Assembly: GCA_020723665.1 (NCBI GenBank)
Contig: DYIL01000001.1
Coordinates: 186,001 to 250,000, forward strand
Length of the DNA: 64,000 nt
DNA from: Methyloversatilis universalis
Lineage (GTDB): Bacteria > Pseudomonadota > Gammaproteobacteria > Methylococcales > Methylococcaceae
Reading direction: 5' to 3'
Under the pieces are notes generated by a model. That model worked only from the letters and a program-made list of their open reading frames with translations, ran no database searches and was not told where the DNA came from. Both the position numbers and the translations under genes were made by a program. Positions within the stretch are counted from its first letter, which is position 1. Each line of letters starts with the position of its first letter. Positions 27,031 to 38,233 of this stretch are shown here, in pieces.

Positions 27031-27287
27031 CAATTCGATCGGCGCTTTTCCAATCCTCTCGGCATCGTCCGAGGCGATCGGAAAAGCGAAACAAAATGGT
27101 CTGACATCTCTATGCTGGAGTAAGGGCAAAGGGGGAGAAACTGGGGCGAAGGTCGGAATTGATTACTCATTTAGCGAATCTTTCGCGCCTCCATACGGTT
27201 CGAGATGCGCTTATTATCAGATTAAACAGATTTGGGTTCTGATGGAGCTCATGCGTGAAGTGCTAGACGAAACTCGGATATCGGACT

Positions 27288-27506
27288 ATGCAGACTCCCA
27301 AAGGGCAACACTTACTCAACGAAGAAGATCTAAAGAACTGGTTTGGTTTCAATAGGAGGCTCGATCTCGAGCGGCATCTACAAAGCATCCGAATCCCCTA
27401 TTTCTATGGGCGGGGCGGCAGGATATGTACGACAACCGCGGCAATTGACAAAGTCCTAATTGGCGGCCGAGAATCTAGCCCCATTGAAGAAATCGAGTTC
27501 TTGTGA
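27288..27506 (+). CDS. DUF4224-like small protein (excisionase-like position)
   Basis: LLNEEDLKNWFGFNRRLDLERHLQSIRIPYFYGRGGRICTT; immediately upstream of integrase. Confidence 0.65.
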   Translation: MQTPKGQHLLNEEDLKNWFGFNRRLDLERHLQSIRIPYFYGRGGRICTTTAAIDKVLIGGRESSPIEEIEFL

Positions 27507-27507
27507 T

Positions 27508-28509
27508 ATGGGTCGTCGTCGCAAATCACAACAGCCGCTCCCAAAGTACGTTTATTTAGCCAAGGGGCGTTATGTCTACAGGCCTTGGCAGGATGGGCGC
27601 TTACAAAAAGAAGTTGTTCTCTGCCCTGAGGACTCCGCCATCTCCGAAGTGTGGAAAGCCTATGAAGCGCTGACGGCTGAAAAAGCAACGCCACGAACGC
27701 TGGCCTGGCTGATCGAACAATTCCTCTCAAGCGCTCAGTTCAGACAGCTTTCAGCCAACACGCAACACGACTATCGGAAGTACGCTCGTCATATCACTGA
27801 GACTTCGACCAAATCTGGGCCGTTTGGAACAATCTTGATTGAACGAATCACCCCTGGCGTCATCCGCCGGTACGTGGACAAGCGATCCGAAGCCGCACCG
27901 GTGCAGGCCAACCGTGAGCTCAGCCTCCTGAAACGGGTATTTGGTTGGGCCAGCGAAAGGGATCTGGTCACAACAAACCCTGCCCAACCCGTTAGACGCA
28001 ACGCCGAGAAGGCTCGAGACGCTTACATTACGGACAGCCAGTACGCCTATGTCTATGAGCGTGCGGAAAAGCCTTGGTATCTTCGGCCGGCAATGGAGTT
28101 CGCCTTTCTTTGCCGGGCAAGAAAATCGGAAGTGCTCGATCTTCGGGTGGATGACATCCTTGAAGAGGGACTTCGAATTCGTCGGCGCAAGGGAAGCCGA
28201 ACCACCGTCGTACGTTGGTCCCAGCGCCTTAGAGCTGCCGTCAACGTTTGTATCAACAGACCAAGCAAAATCAAGTCGGTCTACCTGATTCATGATGCCA
28301 ACGGACAACGCATTCTCGAGACCACGTTCGATACATCCTGGCAACGGTTCAACCAAACCCTAGGGGAGCATCGCATCCGTTTCCACGACCTGAAAGCCAA
28401 GGGTGTTACGGATGACCAAAGCGATAAACAGCGGGGGGCGGGGCACAAATCAGCCGCCATGACGGGGATCTATGATCGTAAACCCCACTTGGTCGACCCG
28501 ATTGAATAA
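27508..28509 (+). CDS. int: tyrosine recombinase/integrase
   Basis: ANRELSLLKRVFGWASERDLVTTNPA; FLCRARKSEVLDLRVDDI; IRFHDLKAKGVTD; GHKSAAMTGIYDR (catalytic R/H/R/Y pattern). Confidence 0.88.
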   Translation: MGRRRKSQQPLPKYVYLAKGRYVYRPWQDGRLQKEVVLCPEDSAISEVWKAYEALTAEKATPRTLAWLIEQFLSSAQFRQLSANTQHDYRKYARHITETSTKSGPFGTILIERITPGVIRRYVDKRSEAAPVQANRELSLLKRVFGWASERDLVTTNPAQPVRRNAEKARDAYITDSQYAYVYERAEKPWYLRPAMEFAFLCRARKSEVLDLRVDDILEEGLRIRRRKGSRTTVVRWSQRLRAAVNVCINRPSKIKSVYLIHDANGQRILETTFDTSWQRFNQTLGEHRIRFHDLKAKGVTDDQSDKQRGAGHKSAAMTGIYDRKPHLVDPIE

Positions 28510-28539
28510 ATTTTTTTCGGAAAAATTTTCGGAAAACAA

Positions 28540-28573
28540 AAGGCTTGCAGGCATAAGACACCTGTAAGCCTTT
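28540..28573 (-). terminator. inverted repeat/terminator-like hairpin downstream of tRNA
   Basis: On minus: AAAGGCTTACAGG-TGTCTTATG-CCTGCAAGCCTTTTG. Confidence 0.6.
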
Positions 28574-28581
28574 GATTTACT

Positions 28582-28658
<77 letters not shown>

Positions 28659-28670
28659 GGAAACTGAGTA

Positions 28671-30464
28671 CTAATCCATGTCAAGGAAACTCCGCAGCTG
28701 TTCGGAGCGTGAGGGATGGCGAAGTTTTCGCAGTGCCTTGGCTTCGATCTGACGAATACGCTCGCGAGTTACGTCGAACTGCTTGCCGACTTCCTCTAAC
28801 GTGTGGTCGGTATTCATATCAATTCCGAAACGCATTCGCAAGACTTTCGCTTCCCGGGCGGTCAGCCCGGCCAGCACTTGCTGGGTCGTCTCGCGCAAGC
28901 TCGCGACGGTTGCGTGCTCGATCGGGGACATTACCCGAGAGTCTTCGATGAAATCCCCCAAATGAGAGTCCTCATCGTCGCCGATGGGGGTTTCCATGGA
29001 GATGGGTTCTTTAGCTATTTTCAGAACTTTCCGGACTTTGTCCTCGGGCATGTCCATGCGTACCGCCAATTCTTCCGGCGTCGCTTCCCGTCCCATTTCC
29101 TGTAACATTTGGCGCGAAATGCGGTTCAGTTTATTGATCGTCTCGATCATGTGGACCGGAATTCGGATGGTGCGCGCCTGATCGGCAATCGAACGGGTAA
29201 TCGCCTGACGGATCCACCAGGTCGCATAGGTCGAGAACTTGTAGCCGCGTCGATATTCGAATTTATCGACCGCCTTCATAAGGCCGATATTTCCTTCCTG
29301 GATCAGATCAAGAAATTGCAGACCGCGATTCGTATATTTCTTTGCAATGGAAATCACCAACCGCAGATTGGCTTCGATCATCTCTTTCTTGGCCAGACGT
29401 GCTTGATCTTCTCCGATGGAGACACGCCGATTGATTTCTTTAATGTCAGCAATCGACAGCTGATTGTCTTTCTCTATCTGGGCCAGTTTGCTTTGTGCTC
29501 GCCTCGCCTCGTCGGCAAAGGGAGCCAGTGCCTCTCCATAGCTCGACTCGAGCAGTTTCTGAAACCAATCAGGATTGGCTTCGTTACCGGAAAACGAATC
29601 CACGAATTCTGCGCGCGGCATTTTTGCCTTGACGACACAGATATCCTGGATGATTCGTTCCTGCTCACGGATCTTTTCAACCGTACCGTGTAACAAATCG
29701 GTCAACTCTTTGAAAAACTGAGGCGTTTTCTTGAACTCCATGAAGCTCTCTGCAAGAGCGTCGAACGCCTTTTGCGTACGTTCATGGTGATAACCGTACT
29801 TGTGATGGGCGCTGACGGCAGCTTTGTGCTGTTTATTGAAAAGCTCGAGCTTCTCTCTTACGAGTTCCGGATCCGGCCCACTCTCGGCGTCGTCAAGAAT
29901 ATCGGTGTCTGCGTCTTCATCCAGCACGACTTCTTCCGACGATGCCGCCGGATCAAAAAAGTCGGATATCAGATCCGACAACCTAACCTCTCCTTTTTCG
30001 ACACCCTCGAAAGCCTTGATGAAATGGTCCATGGCAGCCGGAAAACGAACCAATTCATTCGCCGCTTGGTTCAATCCTTCTTCGATGCGCTTGGCAATGC
30101 TCAGCTCGCCCTCGCGAGTCAGCAACTCGACGGTCCCCATTTCGCGCATGTACATGCGCACGGGATCGGTGGTCCTGCCTAGTTCGGCGTCAACGGAGGA
30201 AGCAAGTGCCGCCGCAACCTCAGCCGCCTCTTCCTCGTCTTCCTCGGTAACGACTGCGGGTTCCGGAATTAGATCCACATCCGGTACATCCTCGTGTACC
30301 TCGATTCCCATATCATTGATCATGCAGATGATGTCTTCCATCTGCTCGGGATCGACGATATCGCTGGGCAAGTGGTCGTTTACCTCGGAAAACGTGAGGT
30401 AACCTTGCATCTTACCCTTGGCGATAAGCTCTTTAAGCTGAGATTGCTGTTGTTCCAGATTCAT
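28671..30464 (-). CDS. rpoD: RNA polymerase sigma factor RpoD
   Basis: [48 protein letters not shown]; start at [17 protein letters not shown]. Confidence 0.98.
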   Translation of the reverse strand: MNLEQQQSQLKELIAKGKMQGYLTFSEVNDHLPSDIVDPEQMEDIICMINDMGIEVHEDVPDVDLIPEPAVVTEEDEEEAAEVAAALASSVDAELGRTTDPVRMYMREMGTVELLTREGELSIAKRIEEGLNQAANELVRFPAAMDHFIKAFEGVEKGEVRLSDLISDFFDPAASSEEVVLDEDADTDILDDAESGPDPELVREKLELFNKQHKAAVSAHHKYGYHHERTQKAFDALAESFMEFKKTPQFFKELTDLLHGTVEKIREQERIIQDICVVKAKMPRAEFVDSFSGNEANPDWFQKLLESSYGEALAPFADEARRAQSKLAQIEKDNQLSIADIKEINRRVSIGEDQARLAKKEMIEANLRLVISIAKKYTNRGLQFLDLIQEGNIGLMKAVDKFEYRRGYKFSTYATWWIRQAITRSIADQARTIRIPVHMIETINKLNRISRQMLQEMGREATPEELAVRMDMPEDKVRKVLKIAKEPISMETPIGDDEDSHLGDFIEDSRVMSPIEHATVASLRETTQQVLAGLTAREAKVLRMRFGIDMNTDHTLEEVGKQFDVTRERIRQIEAKALRKLRHPSRSEQLRSFLDMD

Positions 30465-30548
30465 CAACTGACCCGCAACTGCTGTATGCCCGCAAAACAA
30501 TACAGTATATTCGAAGTTTGAGAAAAGAGAAAACTTAGAGTACCGACT

Positions 30549-32273
30549 TCATAAGCTCATGAGCACTCGCATTTCCTCCCGCTCTGCCGGACTGAGCTGA
30601 AATTTCTTCGATTTTTTAATGAGCTCATCCAACCGCTCCTGTTTGAGTTGCTTTTCGAAACGCATTAAAGCATCCGAAAACTCAATTCGTATACCATCCT
30701 GGGGCAACAAAATATCCCATTGCATGAGGGTGGCAATAAGTTTCCCTTCCGGCGTGCCCCGAAAATGCTCCAAAATTCCGCCACTGGTCAATCCAGGATT
30801 TTCATCCAGAATCCGGAGCACCTTTTGAAGTAGACGACCGTTCTTGCTGGCGCCTGGGTTGACCCGAAGATCATCCCCAACTATGGCCGCAAGTTCCGGG
30901 TTTTTGACCAGAAGCGCCAAAAGGAGCCGCGATGTAGAGGGCCGCATTCCACTGCTTGCGGATGCAGCCCTTGATTCCGATGGCACTACAAGCTTAGCCG
31001 ATTTGTCGGATGGTTCGACTACCCCATGTCCCGCAAGTTCCACCAGACGCCTCTCGATCATCTCGCGAAAAACGCCGGCAGGTAATCTGCCAATCAAGGG
31101 CCTGGCCTCATTAACCAAGGCCGCTCGCCCTTCTAGGGTATCCAAATCAAGCTTTTGCACCAAGCTTCTGAAGAAATAATCGGAGAAAGGCAGCGCGGCG
31201 TCGAGACGGTCAAGAAATGCATCGGCCCCCTCCGTTCGCACCAAAGAATCAGGATCATGCCCTTCCGGCAAAAGAAGAAACCGGATTTGTCGCCCGTCCC
31301 GCAATGACGGAAGGCTGGCTTCGAGCGCCTTCCAGGCGGCCTTTTGTCCTGCGGAATCGCCATCGAAACAGAAAACCAGTTCGTCCGTATAACGGAACAA
31401 CAACTCGACGTGATCGGCGGACGTAGAGGTTCCGAGCGTTGCGACCGCATTGTAAATGCCGTTTTGTGCCAAGGCGATCACATCCATATAGCCCTCGACC
31501 ACCACGATGCGTCCCGGTCTCGCAGACTGTTTCAATAACTCGTACACGCCGTATACTTCCTTGTGCTTTTTGAAAACGACGGTTTCCGGCGAATTGAGAT
31601 ATTTCGGCGTCCCATCGCCCATAACCCGTCCGCCGAAACCCACGACCCGGCCGCGGCGATCGCGAATGGGAAAGATGATGCGATCCCGGAAACTGTCATA
31701 GACCTTGTCGCCTTTCGCGACCCTGAGACCTGCCGCCTGGAGAAGTTCCTGCGAAAACTCCGACGGCAAATTTTGCCACCCTGGGGGCGCATAACCCAAG
31801 CGATATCGTTGCGCAAGCTCGCCACTAACCCCTCGGTCTTTCAGATAGGCGACCGCTCGCGGAGCTTCGGGGTGGACTTTGAGCTGGTGCGCATAAAACC
31901 GAGAAACGGCATCCTGCAACTCGTATATGGCATTTGCCATCTTAGCGCCGGATTCTGCCGCGGCACTTTGAGCCTCTTCCGGAATTTTCAGTCCCGCCAG
32001 CGCTGCGAGACTTTCCACCGCCTCGACAAAATTCAGATGGTCGTAGCCCATCAGAAAGTCAATGGCATTGCCGTGTGCGCCACAACCGAAGCAATGGTAA
32101 AACTGCTTGTCGCGACTTACGGTAAAGCTGGGGGTCTTTTCGTTATGGAAAGGGCAACGGGCAGTAAAATTACTGCCGCTCTGCCTGAGAGGCACGCGCG
32201 CATCGACCAGATCGACCAGATCGATACGAGCGATCAGTTCCTGAATGAATTGACGGGGAATTTTGCCGGCCAT
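30549..32273 (-). CDS. dnaG: DNA primase
   Basis: MAGKIPRQFIQELIARIDLVDLVDARVPLRQSGSNFTARCPFHNEKTPSFTVSRDKQFYHCFGCGAHGNAIDFLM. Confidence 0.98.
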   Translation of the reverse strand: MAGKIPRQFIQELIARIDLVDLVDARVPLRQSGSNFTARCPFHNEKTPSFTVSRDKQFYHCFGCGAHGNAIDFLMGYDHLNFVEAVESLAALAGLKIPEEAQSAAAESGAKMANAIYELQDAVSRFYAHQLKVHPEAPRAVAYLKDRGVSGELAQRYRLGYAPPGWQNLPSEFSQELLQAAGLRVAKGDKVYDSFRDRIIFPIRDRRGRVVGFGGRVMGDGTPKYLNSPETVVFKKHKEVYGVYELLKQSARPGRIVVVEGYMDVIALAQNGIYNAVATLGTSTSADHVELLFRYTDELVFCFDGDSAGQKAAWKALEASLPSLRDGRQIRFLLLPEGHDPDSLVRTEGADAFLDRLDAALPFSDYFFRSLVQKLDLDTLEGRAALVNEARPLIGRLPAGVFREMIERRLVELAGHGVVEPSDKSAKLVVPSESRAASASSGMRPSTSRLLLALLVKNPELAAIVGDDLRVNPGASKNGRLLQKVLRILDENPGLTSGGILEHFRGTPEGKLIATLMQWDILLPQDGIRIEFSDALMRFEKQLKQERLDELIKKSKKFQLSPAEREEMRVLMSL

Positions 32274-32338
32274 CGTTTATACCGGCAGCTCAGTTCACGC
32301 TTCGCCGTTCCTAAATAAAAACAGTAAACCTCCGTGCT

Positions 32339-32788
32339 TCAGCGGCTCAACAGCCCTTTGACCCGCGCACTTACCGCCGCCATGTCGGCTCGCCCTTGCA
32401 TTTTCGGCTTCAGTATGGCCATCACCTTGCCCATATCGCCCATGCCGGAAGCACCTGATTCCGCCAAAGCCTCGTTAATCAGAGACTCCACTTCCGTTTC
32501 GCTCAAGGCTTGAGGCAGATAATCCTGAATAACGCCGAGTTCCGCCTGTTCCGCGGCCACCAAATCGTCGCGCCCAGCGGACTGGAACTGCGCGATGGAT
32601 TCGCGTCGCTGCTTGACCATCTTATCCAGAACGGCAAGGACCTGCGCATCATCCAGCTGAATACGCTCGTCGACCTCGCGCTGCTTGATGGCGGCCATTA
32701 TAAGCCGGATGACGCCTAGCCTGTCCTTTTCCCCGGCCTTCATGGCGGCTTTCATATCCGCCTGGAGACGGTCTTTCAATACGCTCAT
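32339..32788 (-). CDS. yqeY: GatB/YqeY domain protein
   Basis: MSVLKDRLQADMKAAMKAGEKDRLGVIRLIMAAIKQREVDERIQ; macromolecular-synthesis operon context. Confidence 0.93.
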   Translation of the reverse strand: MSVLKDRLQADMKAAMKAGEKDRLGVIRLIMAAIKQREVDERIQLDDAQVLAVLDKMVKQRRESIAQFQSAGRDDLVAAEQAELGVIQDYLPQALSETEVESLINEALAESGASGMGDMGKVMAILKPKMQGRADMAAVSARVKGLLSR

Positions 32789-32801
32789 CAAAAAGCGACT
32801 A

Positions 32802-33035
32802 TCAGGTCTGCGGACGCCCTTTACGCAAATTCTGCAGGGCAAAACGTTCACGGGAAAGCTTCTTGAGATGCCGCTTCACTGCCGCAGCCGCTTTACGCTT
32901 ACGTTCCTCGGTCGGTTTCTCGTAGAATTCGCGACGGCGAACTTCAGAAAGAATACCGGCTTTCTCACAGGCACGTTTAAAACGACGGATAGCAATTTCA
33001 AAGGGCTCGTTTTCTCTAAGCTTGATCGACGGCAT
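32802..33035 (-). CDS. rpsU: 30S ribosomal protein S21
   Basis: [59 protein letters not shown]. Confidence 0.97.
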   Translation of the reverse strand: MPSIKLRENEPFEIAIRRFKRACEKAGILSEVRRREFYEKPTEERKRKAAAAVKRHLKKLSRERFALQNLRKGRPQT

Positions 33036-33157
33036 GTAGCTTCCCAAAAAAAATTGAAGACCAAAATGACAAAATTCCCGGGGGCGGAATTACTCCGCTA
33101 ACTTAAAAGTTCTAATTATACTTACTAGAGAGCTCAAGGTAAAAGCCAATTTGTAGT

Positions 33158-34195
33158 ATGCACGTACTCGGCATTGAAACGTCCTGCGACGAAACGGGCG
33201 TAGCGATCTATCACGCTCAAAAAGGACTCTTGGCCCATCGTCTGTACAGTCAGGTAAAAACCCATGCGGAATACGGCGGCGTAGTACCCGAACTGGCGTC
33301 CCGCGATCATATCAAGAAACTGGTGCCGCTGATTCGGCAAGTGATCGCAGGCGCAAACATCTCCAAACGCCAAATCGACGGCGTCGCTTACACGGCCGGC
33401 CCAGGGTTGATTGGCGCGCTACTGGTCGGGGCTGCCGTCGCTCGCAGTTTGGCGTGGACCTTAGGAGTCCCGTCCATCGGCGTCCATCACATGGAAGGTC
33501 ATTTGCTTGCGCCCTTGATGGAGCCCGAGCCGCCCGAATTTCCCTTCATCGCCCTCCTCGTTTCCGGTGGCCATACCCAGTTGGTCGACGTAGAGGGCAT
33601 AGGTCGTTATCGCATTCTGGGAGAATCCCTGGACGATGCCGCCGGGGAAGCCTTTGACAAAACCGCCAAGATGCTCGAACTCGGCTATCCGGGCGGCCCC
33701 GCCATCGCGGAATTGGCAGAGGAAGGCGACATCCAACGGTTCGAGTTCCCTCGCCCCATGACCGACCGACCAGGCCTCGATTTCAGCTTCAGCGGCCTGA
33801 AAACGCATACGTTGCTAATGTTTGCTTCTACCGCCAAAACGCGACAGGACAAGGCGGACATTGCCAAGGCATTCCAAGAAGCGGTCGTCGATACGTTGGT
33901 GATCAAATGCCGGCGGGCACTCAAGGAAATCGGCCGCACCCGCTTGGTGGCCGCGGGCGGTGTCAGCGCCAATCGATCCATGCGCGACAAGCTTCGACAC
34001 ATGGCTCGGGAAGAAAACTTCCGGGTTTATTTCCCGCGACTTGAATTTTGCGGCGACAACGGCGCCATGATCGCATTTGCGGGTTGCCAAAGACTGCTCG
34101 CGGGACAAACCGAATCGCCCGAAATCAATGCGTTTCCGCGATGGCCCTTGAGCACATTGCCGCCACTCGCGCCAGCACAAGAATCGACGGCCTAA
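33158..34195 (+). CDS. tsaD: tRNA N6-adenosine threonylcarbamoyltransferase
   Basis: [18 protein letters not shown]...[15 protein letters not shown]. Confidence 0.97.
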   Translation: MHVLGIETSCDETGVAIYHAQKGLLAHRLYSQVKTHAEYGGVVPELASRDHIKKLVPLIRQVIAGANISKRQIDGVAYTAGPGLIGALLVGAAVARSLAWTLGVPSIGVHHMEGHLLAPLMEPEPPEFPFIALLVSGGHTQLVDVEGIGRYRILGESLDDAAGEAFDKTAKMLELGYPGGPAIAELAEEGDIQRFEFPRPMTDRPGLDFSFSGLKTHTLLMFASTAKTRQDKADIAKAFQEAVVDTLVIKCRRALKEIGRTRLVAAGGVSANRSMRDKLRHMAREENFRVYFPRLEFCGDNGAMIAFAGCQRLLAGQTESPEINAFPRWPLSTLPPLAPAQESTA

Positions 34196-34217
34196 CTCGG
34201 CGCAACGCCTGAAATCA

Positions 34218-34808
34218 TCAGGCTTTACGCCCGATCCGGGCTTCCTGCCCCTGGAGTAAACGCTCGATATTCCCGCGATGGCGCCAAATGAGAAACAGGG
34301 CCATCAAGGCCGACGCCCCGATCAACTGTTCGGAACCGGTTACGAACCAAACGTAGAAGGGCGTCAGAACGGCTGCCACCAAAGCCGCAAGCGACGAGAT
34401 GCGCGAGACGAAAGCAACTGCAATCCAAGTCGCTAAAGCAGCCAGCCCTATCGTCCACGAGAAGCCCGAGAGCACCCCCAACGCGGTGGCAACACCTTTG
34501 CCGCCCTTGAACTGGAAAAACACCGGATATAGATGCCCGAAAAACGCGGCCAACCCGACCAAAGCCACGAGGAACGCATCAGCGTCAAAAGCCTTGGCCA
34601 ACAAAACCGGAACCAATCCCTTGACGGTATCCCCTAACAAGGTAACCGCGGCCGCTTTCTTACCGCCCAGCCGCAACACGTTGGTCGCGCCCGGATTTTT
34701 CGAGCCCTGCTCGCGCGGGTCTGGAAGATGGAACAATCGGCTCACGATCACCGCACTGGACAGAGAGCCCATGAAATATGCCAAAGGAACTAAGAACCAC
34801 ACCGCCAT
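34218..34808 (-). CDS. plsY: glycerol-3-phosphate acyltransferase PlsY
   Basis: YFMGSLSSAVIVSRLFHLPDPREQGSKNPGATNVLRLGGKKAAAVTLLGDTVKG...FKGGKGVATALG. Confidence 0.95.
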   Translation of the reverse strand: MAVWFLVPLAYFMGSLSSAVIVSRLFHLPDPREQGSKNPGATNVLRLGGKKAAAVTLLGDTVKGLVPVLLAKAFDADAFLVALVGLAAFFGHLYPVFFQFKGGKGVATALGVLSGFSWTIGLAALATWIAVAFVSRISSLAALVAAVLTPFYVWFVTGSEQLIGASALMALFLIWRHRGNIERLLQGQEARIGRKA

Positions 34809-34890
34809 GCGTTTAAATGTATTCTGATTGCCAGTTTTGTAATTTTTATGTTACCAATTCGCAACATTGCGAAAACCGGTCGGATTGATG

Positions 34891-35256
34891 ATGGACATTA
34901 TATTTCTACGCGGTCTAGAGATCGAGACGGTGATCGGCATCTACGATTGGGAAAGAAAAATCAAGCAGACTGTCTTGATCGATTTGGAAATGGGTACCGA
35001 TATCCGTAAGGCGGCGGCGTCGGACGACATCGAACACACGCTGGATTACAAAGCGGTGTCCAAACGCATCATTTCCTTCGTAGAGGAAAGCGACTTTTTC
35101 CTTGTGGAAACTCTAGCCGAGAAGATCGCTCAAATCGTTATCGACGAGTTCAACGTGCCCTGGCTCAGGTTGACGCTCAACAAGAAAGGGGCCATCCGCA
35201 AAGCCAGCGATGTCGGAATCATTATCGAACGAGGTGAAAAATTAAAATATGCCTGA
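34891..35256 (+). CDS. folB: dihydroneopterin aldolase
   Basis: MDIIFLRGLEIETVIGIYDWERKIKQTVLIDLEM. Confidence 0.93.
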   Translation: MDIIFLRGLEIETVIGIYDWERKIKQTVLIDLEMGTDIRKAAASDDIEHTLDYKAVSKRIISFVEESDFFLVETLAEKIAQIVIDEFNVPWLRLTLNKKGAIRKASDVGIIIERGEKLKYA

Positions 35257-35746
35257 TGTTTTCCTGAGCATCGGCAGCAACATCGACAGAGAAAAGCACA
35301 TTCCTTCCGCCTTGAAAGAGCTGGAAGACCGGGTGGGCCCATTGACTGTCTCGGGCGTTTACGAAAGCGAAGCGGTTGGCTTCGAAGGGGCTAGTTTTTA
35401 CAACTTGGTGGCGGCCTTCTCCACCGAACTCCCGGTATCCGAGATCGTGAAGATGCTGAGCGAGATCGAAAACCATCATGGGCGTACACGGGACTGCAAA
35501 AAATTCTCTTCACGTACGCTCGACCTCGATTTGATTCTATATGGCGACGAGGTTCTCCAAGAAGGAAAGCTTGCACTGCCACGCGACGATATCACCCGGT
35601 ATGCCTTCGTTTTGGAACCGCTTGCCGAAATCGCGCCCAATCGAAAACATCCGGTACTTGGCGAGAGTTACGCCGAACTGTGGGCGAAATTCGATAGAAC
35701 GGGCGTAAAACAGCGGCGGCTCGGCTCGGTTTCGGATATCAGATGA
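35249..35746 (+). CDS. folK: 2-amino-4-hydroxy-6-hydroxymethyldihydropteridine diphosphokinase
   Basis: VFLSIGSNIDREKHIPSALKEL...NHHGRTRDCKKFSSRTLDLDLILYGDEV. Confidence 0.93.
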   Translation: MPDVFLSIGSNIDREKHIPSALKELEDRVGPLTVSGVYESEAVGFEGASFYNLVAAFSTELPVSEIVKMLSEIENHHGRTRDCKKFSSRTLDLDLILYGDEVLQEGKLALPRDDITRYAFVLEPLAEIAPNRKHPVLGESYAELWAKFDRTGVKQRRLGSVSDIR

Positions 35747-36470
35747 ACAGACTCCTACCGCCATCCACAACCAGTATCTGCCCCGTTACATAAGGCGCAT
35801 TCGCGACTAGGAACAATGCCGCTTTCGCGATATCGGAAGCCTCTCCGGCCCGCTTCATGGGTATGCGCGTCAGAATTTCGGCTTTTTTCGCGTAGTCCGT
35901 ATCGTGCTCGGGCCACAGAATAGCCCCCGGCGCGACGCCGTTCACACGGATGTCCGGTGCCAACTCTTTCGCGAGAGCGCGGGTCATCGCCGCAAGACCG
36001 GCTTTTGCGACGCAGTAAACGATATAATTCTCGAGCGGACGATCGGCATAGATGTCGCCGATATTGACGATACAACCCTTACGTTCGCTTAAGTAGGGAA
36101 CCGATGCCTGGGCCAGAAAAAAAGGCGCTTTGAGATTGCTGTCCAGGAGGTCGTTCCATTGCCCCTCGGTCACCGTCCCCAACGGCGTAGGATAGAAGGC
36201 AGACGCGTTATTCACCAAGACATCCAGGCCGCCCCAAGCGGCGGCCGCCTGCTGGACGAATTCATTCAGCCTGCCCGTTTTCCGCAAATCGGCTTGCAGC
36301 AAACGAACCGAATCCTCGCGCACAGCGTTAAGCTCGCTGCACAAAGCCTCGGCGTCGGCCGCGGACCGGTGATAATGCAGCACGATATGGTATCCAGCCG
36401 CATGCAGCCGACGTACGATTTCCGCACCGATACGGCGTGCCGCGCCGGTGACGAGCGCCGATTTCGTCAT
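35739..36470 (-). CDS. SDR-family pteridine reductase-like protein
   Basis: SALVTGAARRIGAEIVRRLHAAGYHIVLHYHRSAADAEAL; adjacent to folB/folK. Confidence 0.8.
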   Translation of the reverse strand: MTKSALVTGAARRIGAEIVRRLHAAGYHIVLHYHRSAADAEALCSELNAVREDSVRLLQADLRKTGRLNEFVQQAAAAWGGLDVLVNNASAFYPTPLGTVTEGQWNDLLDSNLKAPFFLAQASVPYLSERKGCIVNIGDIYADRPLENYIVYCVAKAGLAAMTRALAKELAPDIRVNGVAPGAILWPEHDTDYAKKAEILTRIPMKRAGEASDIAKAALFLVANAPYVTGQILVVDGGRSLFI

Positions 36471-36495
36471 AGACTCCTCGCGATTCCATAAGCCT

Positions 36496-37398
36496 CTACG
36501 TGTGATTGCTCTCGAATTGCGCGAACCACTGCCCCGCCCCCAGCGGCGAGGTCGGATCGTAATACAAGGACAGCAGTTTCAGATGCCCGAACGGCCCCAA
36601 TTCCGGCCCCGGCAGCAACGTACGGAAGACCTCTCCGCCCATTAGTTGATGGGTGATGGTCTGAAACAGACGCGCAAGACGACCTTCACGGACCATCGTG
36701 TCCAACATATGAGGCCCCGCGATCAGGTAAATGGTTCGATAACCCAGTTCACCCAGCCGTCGCGTCAGCACGTCGCCCTCCACCATTCTCCCCTTCCCCG
36801 CGAGAATCACGTCGAACCCCAGTCCGCGCCAGTAGTCCAGCTTTGCGGGATCCGCCTGTTCTCCCGTGGCGATGTAACAGGCCTGACCGTGTTCTCTGAT
36901 AGACGGCGGCATCGGGAAGTCCAGACTGGCGCTCGCGACGACGATCGCCGGCTGAGGAGCCAGTCCGTGCGCCTCGCGCCATTCTGCAAGGTCGCGCGTC
37001 GTATCGGTCAGACCGACTTGAAGAATGTTTCCCAGACGTTTCTGCGCCAGCGAACGGAGATAGCCGCCGTGCGTGATCAGGCAATCCGCTTGGCACTCCA
37101 GCTCCAGAAACAACCGAAAATCATCAGGCGTGGTCAGGCTTTTCGGAAGATAGGTCTGTCCGCTCGAATCCTCCAGCGCAATTCGCCCGTCCAGGCTGGT
37201 GAGGAAATTGGCATACACGAACGGCGCTTCGGGCGTACCCAGCCGGTGCAGATTCAGCCGGAGATAAAGTCCTTTTAAGACCACTTCCTCATAAGGCGGA
37301 GGAAACAAACGAAATATTTTCTTGGCCATTCGAAAAGAGGTGCCGTTTGAGAAAACGATTTTCGCATGTTCAATATCGAACAGGGTGATTTTCCTCAT
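36496..37398 (-). CDS. RibD C-terminal-type (pyrimidine/dihydrofolate) reductase-like protein
   Basis: PFVYANFLTSLDGRIALED...ADCLITHGGYLRSLAQ...DVILAGKGRMVEGDVLTRRLGELGYRTIYLIAGPHML. Confidence 0.75.
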   Translation of the reverse strand: MRKITLFDIEHAKIVFSNGTSFRMAKKIFRLFPPPYEEVVLKGLYLRLNLHRLGTPEAPFVYANFLTSLDGRIALEDSSGQTYLPKSLTTPDDFRLFLELECQADCLITHGGYLRSLAQKRLGNILQVGLTDTTRDLAEWREAHGLAPQPAIVVASASLDFPMPPSIREHGQACYIATGEQADPAKLDYWRGLGFDVILAGKGRMVEGDVLTRRLGELGYRTIYLIAGPHMLDTMVREGRLARLFQTITHQLMGGEVFRTLLPGPELGPFGHLKLLSLYYDPTSPLGAGQWFAQFESNHT

Positions 37399-37722
37399 GT
37401 TGAACCCGAGATGACGGTAAGCGGCGCTCCTTTTTCGAAAGGACACGGCCAACCGGACGTGCTCGGGGATACTGCATGGTTGCGGCGGCGCCCACTTGGA
37501 TGCGAGATCCTACGCCCCCGATTTTGCTGGCCGAGGAGGATTGATATGCTAAAATGGCGCAAAATTTATCACAGCCAGTATCATTCGAGCCGGTATTTCG
37601 CGGCTTTTGTTTTTTGAAGGGGGCTCCCGAACTACCGGGAGGCTTGGGCGATAAACACAACTCCCAACGATCCGGCCCGGACAAAAGATTTTTAGCTTGA
37701 GCTTGGGAAGGAAAAAATACGC

Positions 37723-38058
37723 ATGAAAATCGATCTTATCTTGGCGAAGACGTTCAAGTTCGTCGTATTCGTACTGTTCACATTCATGACCCTCGTCTAC
37801 TTCGGGGTCATGCTGCTGTTGCCGTTGGACGTGCTGACTCAAATCATCCGCATTTTCCACGGCATCGGCCTACCGACCGTGCTCGCCGCCGGTCTCGGCA
37901 TCGGTGCCCTGGGTTACCTTGGCTATCTCATCTCTCGGATGCCTGAGCTTTACAAACTGGTCGTCGATATCGGTGTGCAGTTGATCTCGTTCGGATACAG
38001 CCAAATTCAGCGCTTCGATCCGCTTATCGGTTCCGGCAAACAGACGGAAACCGCTTAG
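37723..38058 (+). CDS. hypothetical membrane protein
   Basis: 111 aa with hydrophobic segments; followed by terminator at 38130. Confidence 0.6.
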   Translation: MKIDLILAKTFKFVVFVLFTFMTLVYFGVMLLLPLDVLTQIIRIFHGIGLPTVLAAGLGIGALGYLGYLISRMPELYKLVVDIGVQLISFGYSQIQRFDPLIGSGKQTETA

Positions 38059-38129
38059 GAACTTCCCGATCGCAAGATCATCTCCATACATTTCTTAAGA
38101 AAGCGATCGGCCGGCAAGCGAAGCTGATC

Positions 38130-38153
38130 AAAACCCCGCAATGCGGGGTTTTT
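38130..38153 (+). terminator. Rho-independent terminator
   Basis: AAAACCCCGCAATGCGGGGTTTTT. Confidence 0.75.
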
Positions 38154-38233
38154 ACTTTATGGCTTCCGATGCTGTAACCTACCGTGTTGCCTGCTGTACA
38201 TCTCTTTCATACCATACCACCCGTTTCTGCCCT

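Larger units (their letters stand above)
1..28581. mobile_element. right-hand portion of an integrative conjugative/mobilisable element inserted at tRNA-Ile2
   Basis: TraN, AcaB-like, SSB/Bet/exonuclease, CobS/CobT-like, integrase next to the tRNA 3' end. Left end lies outside window. Confidence 0.8.
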
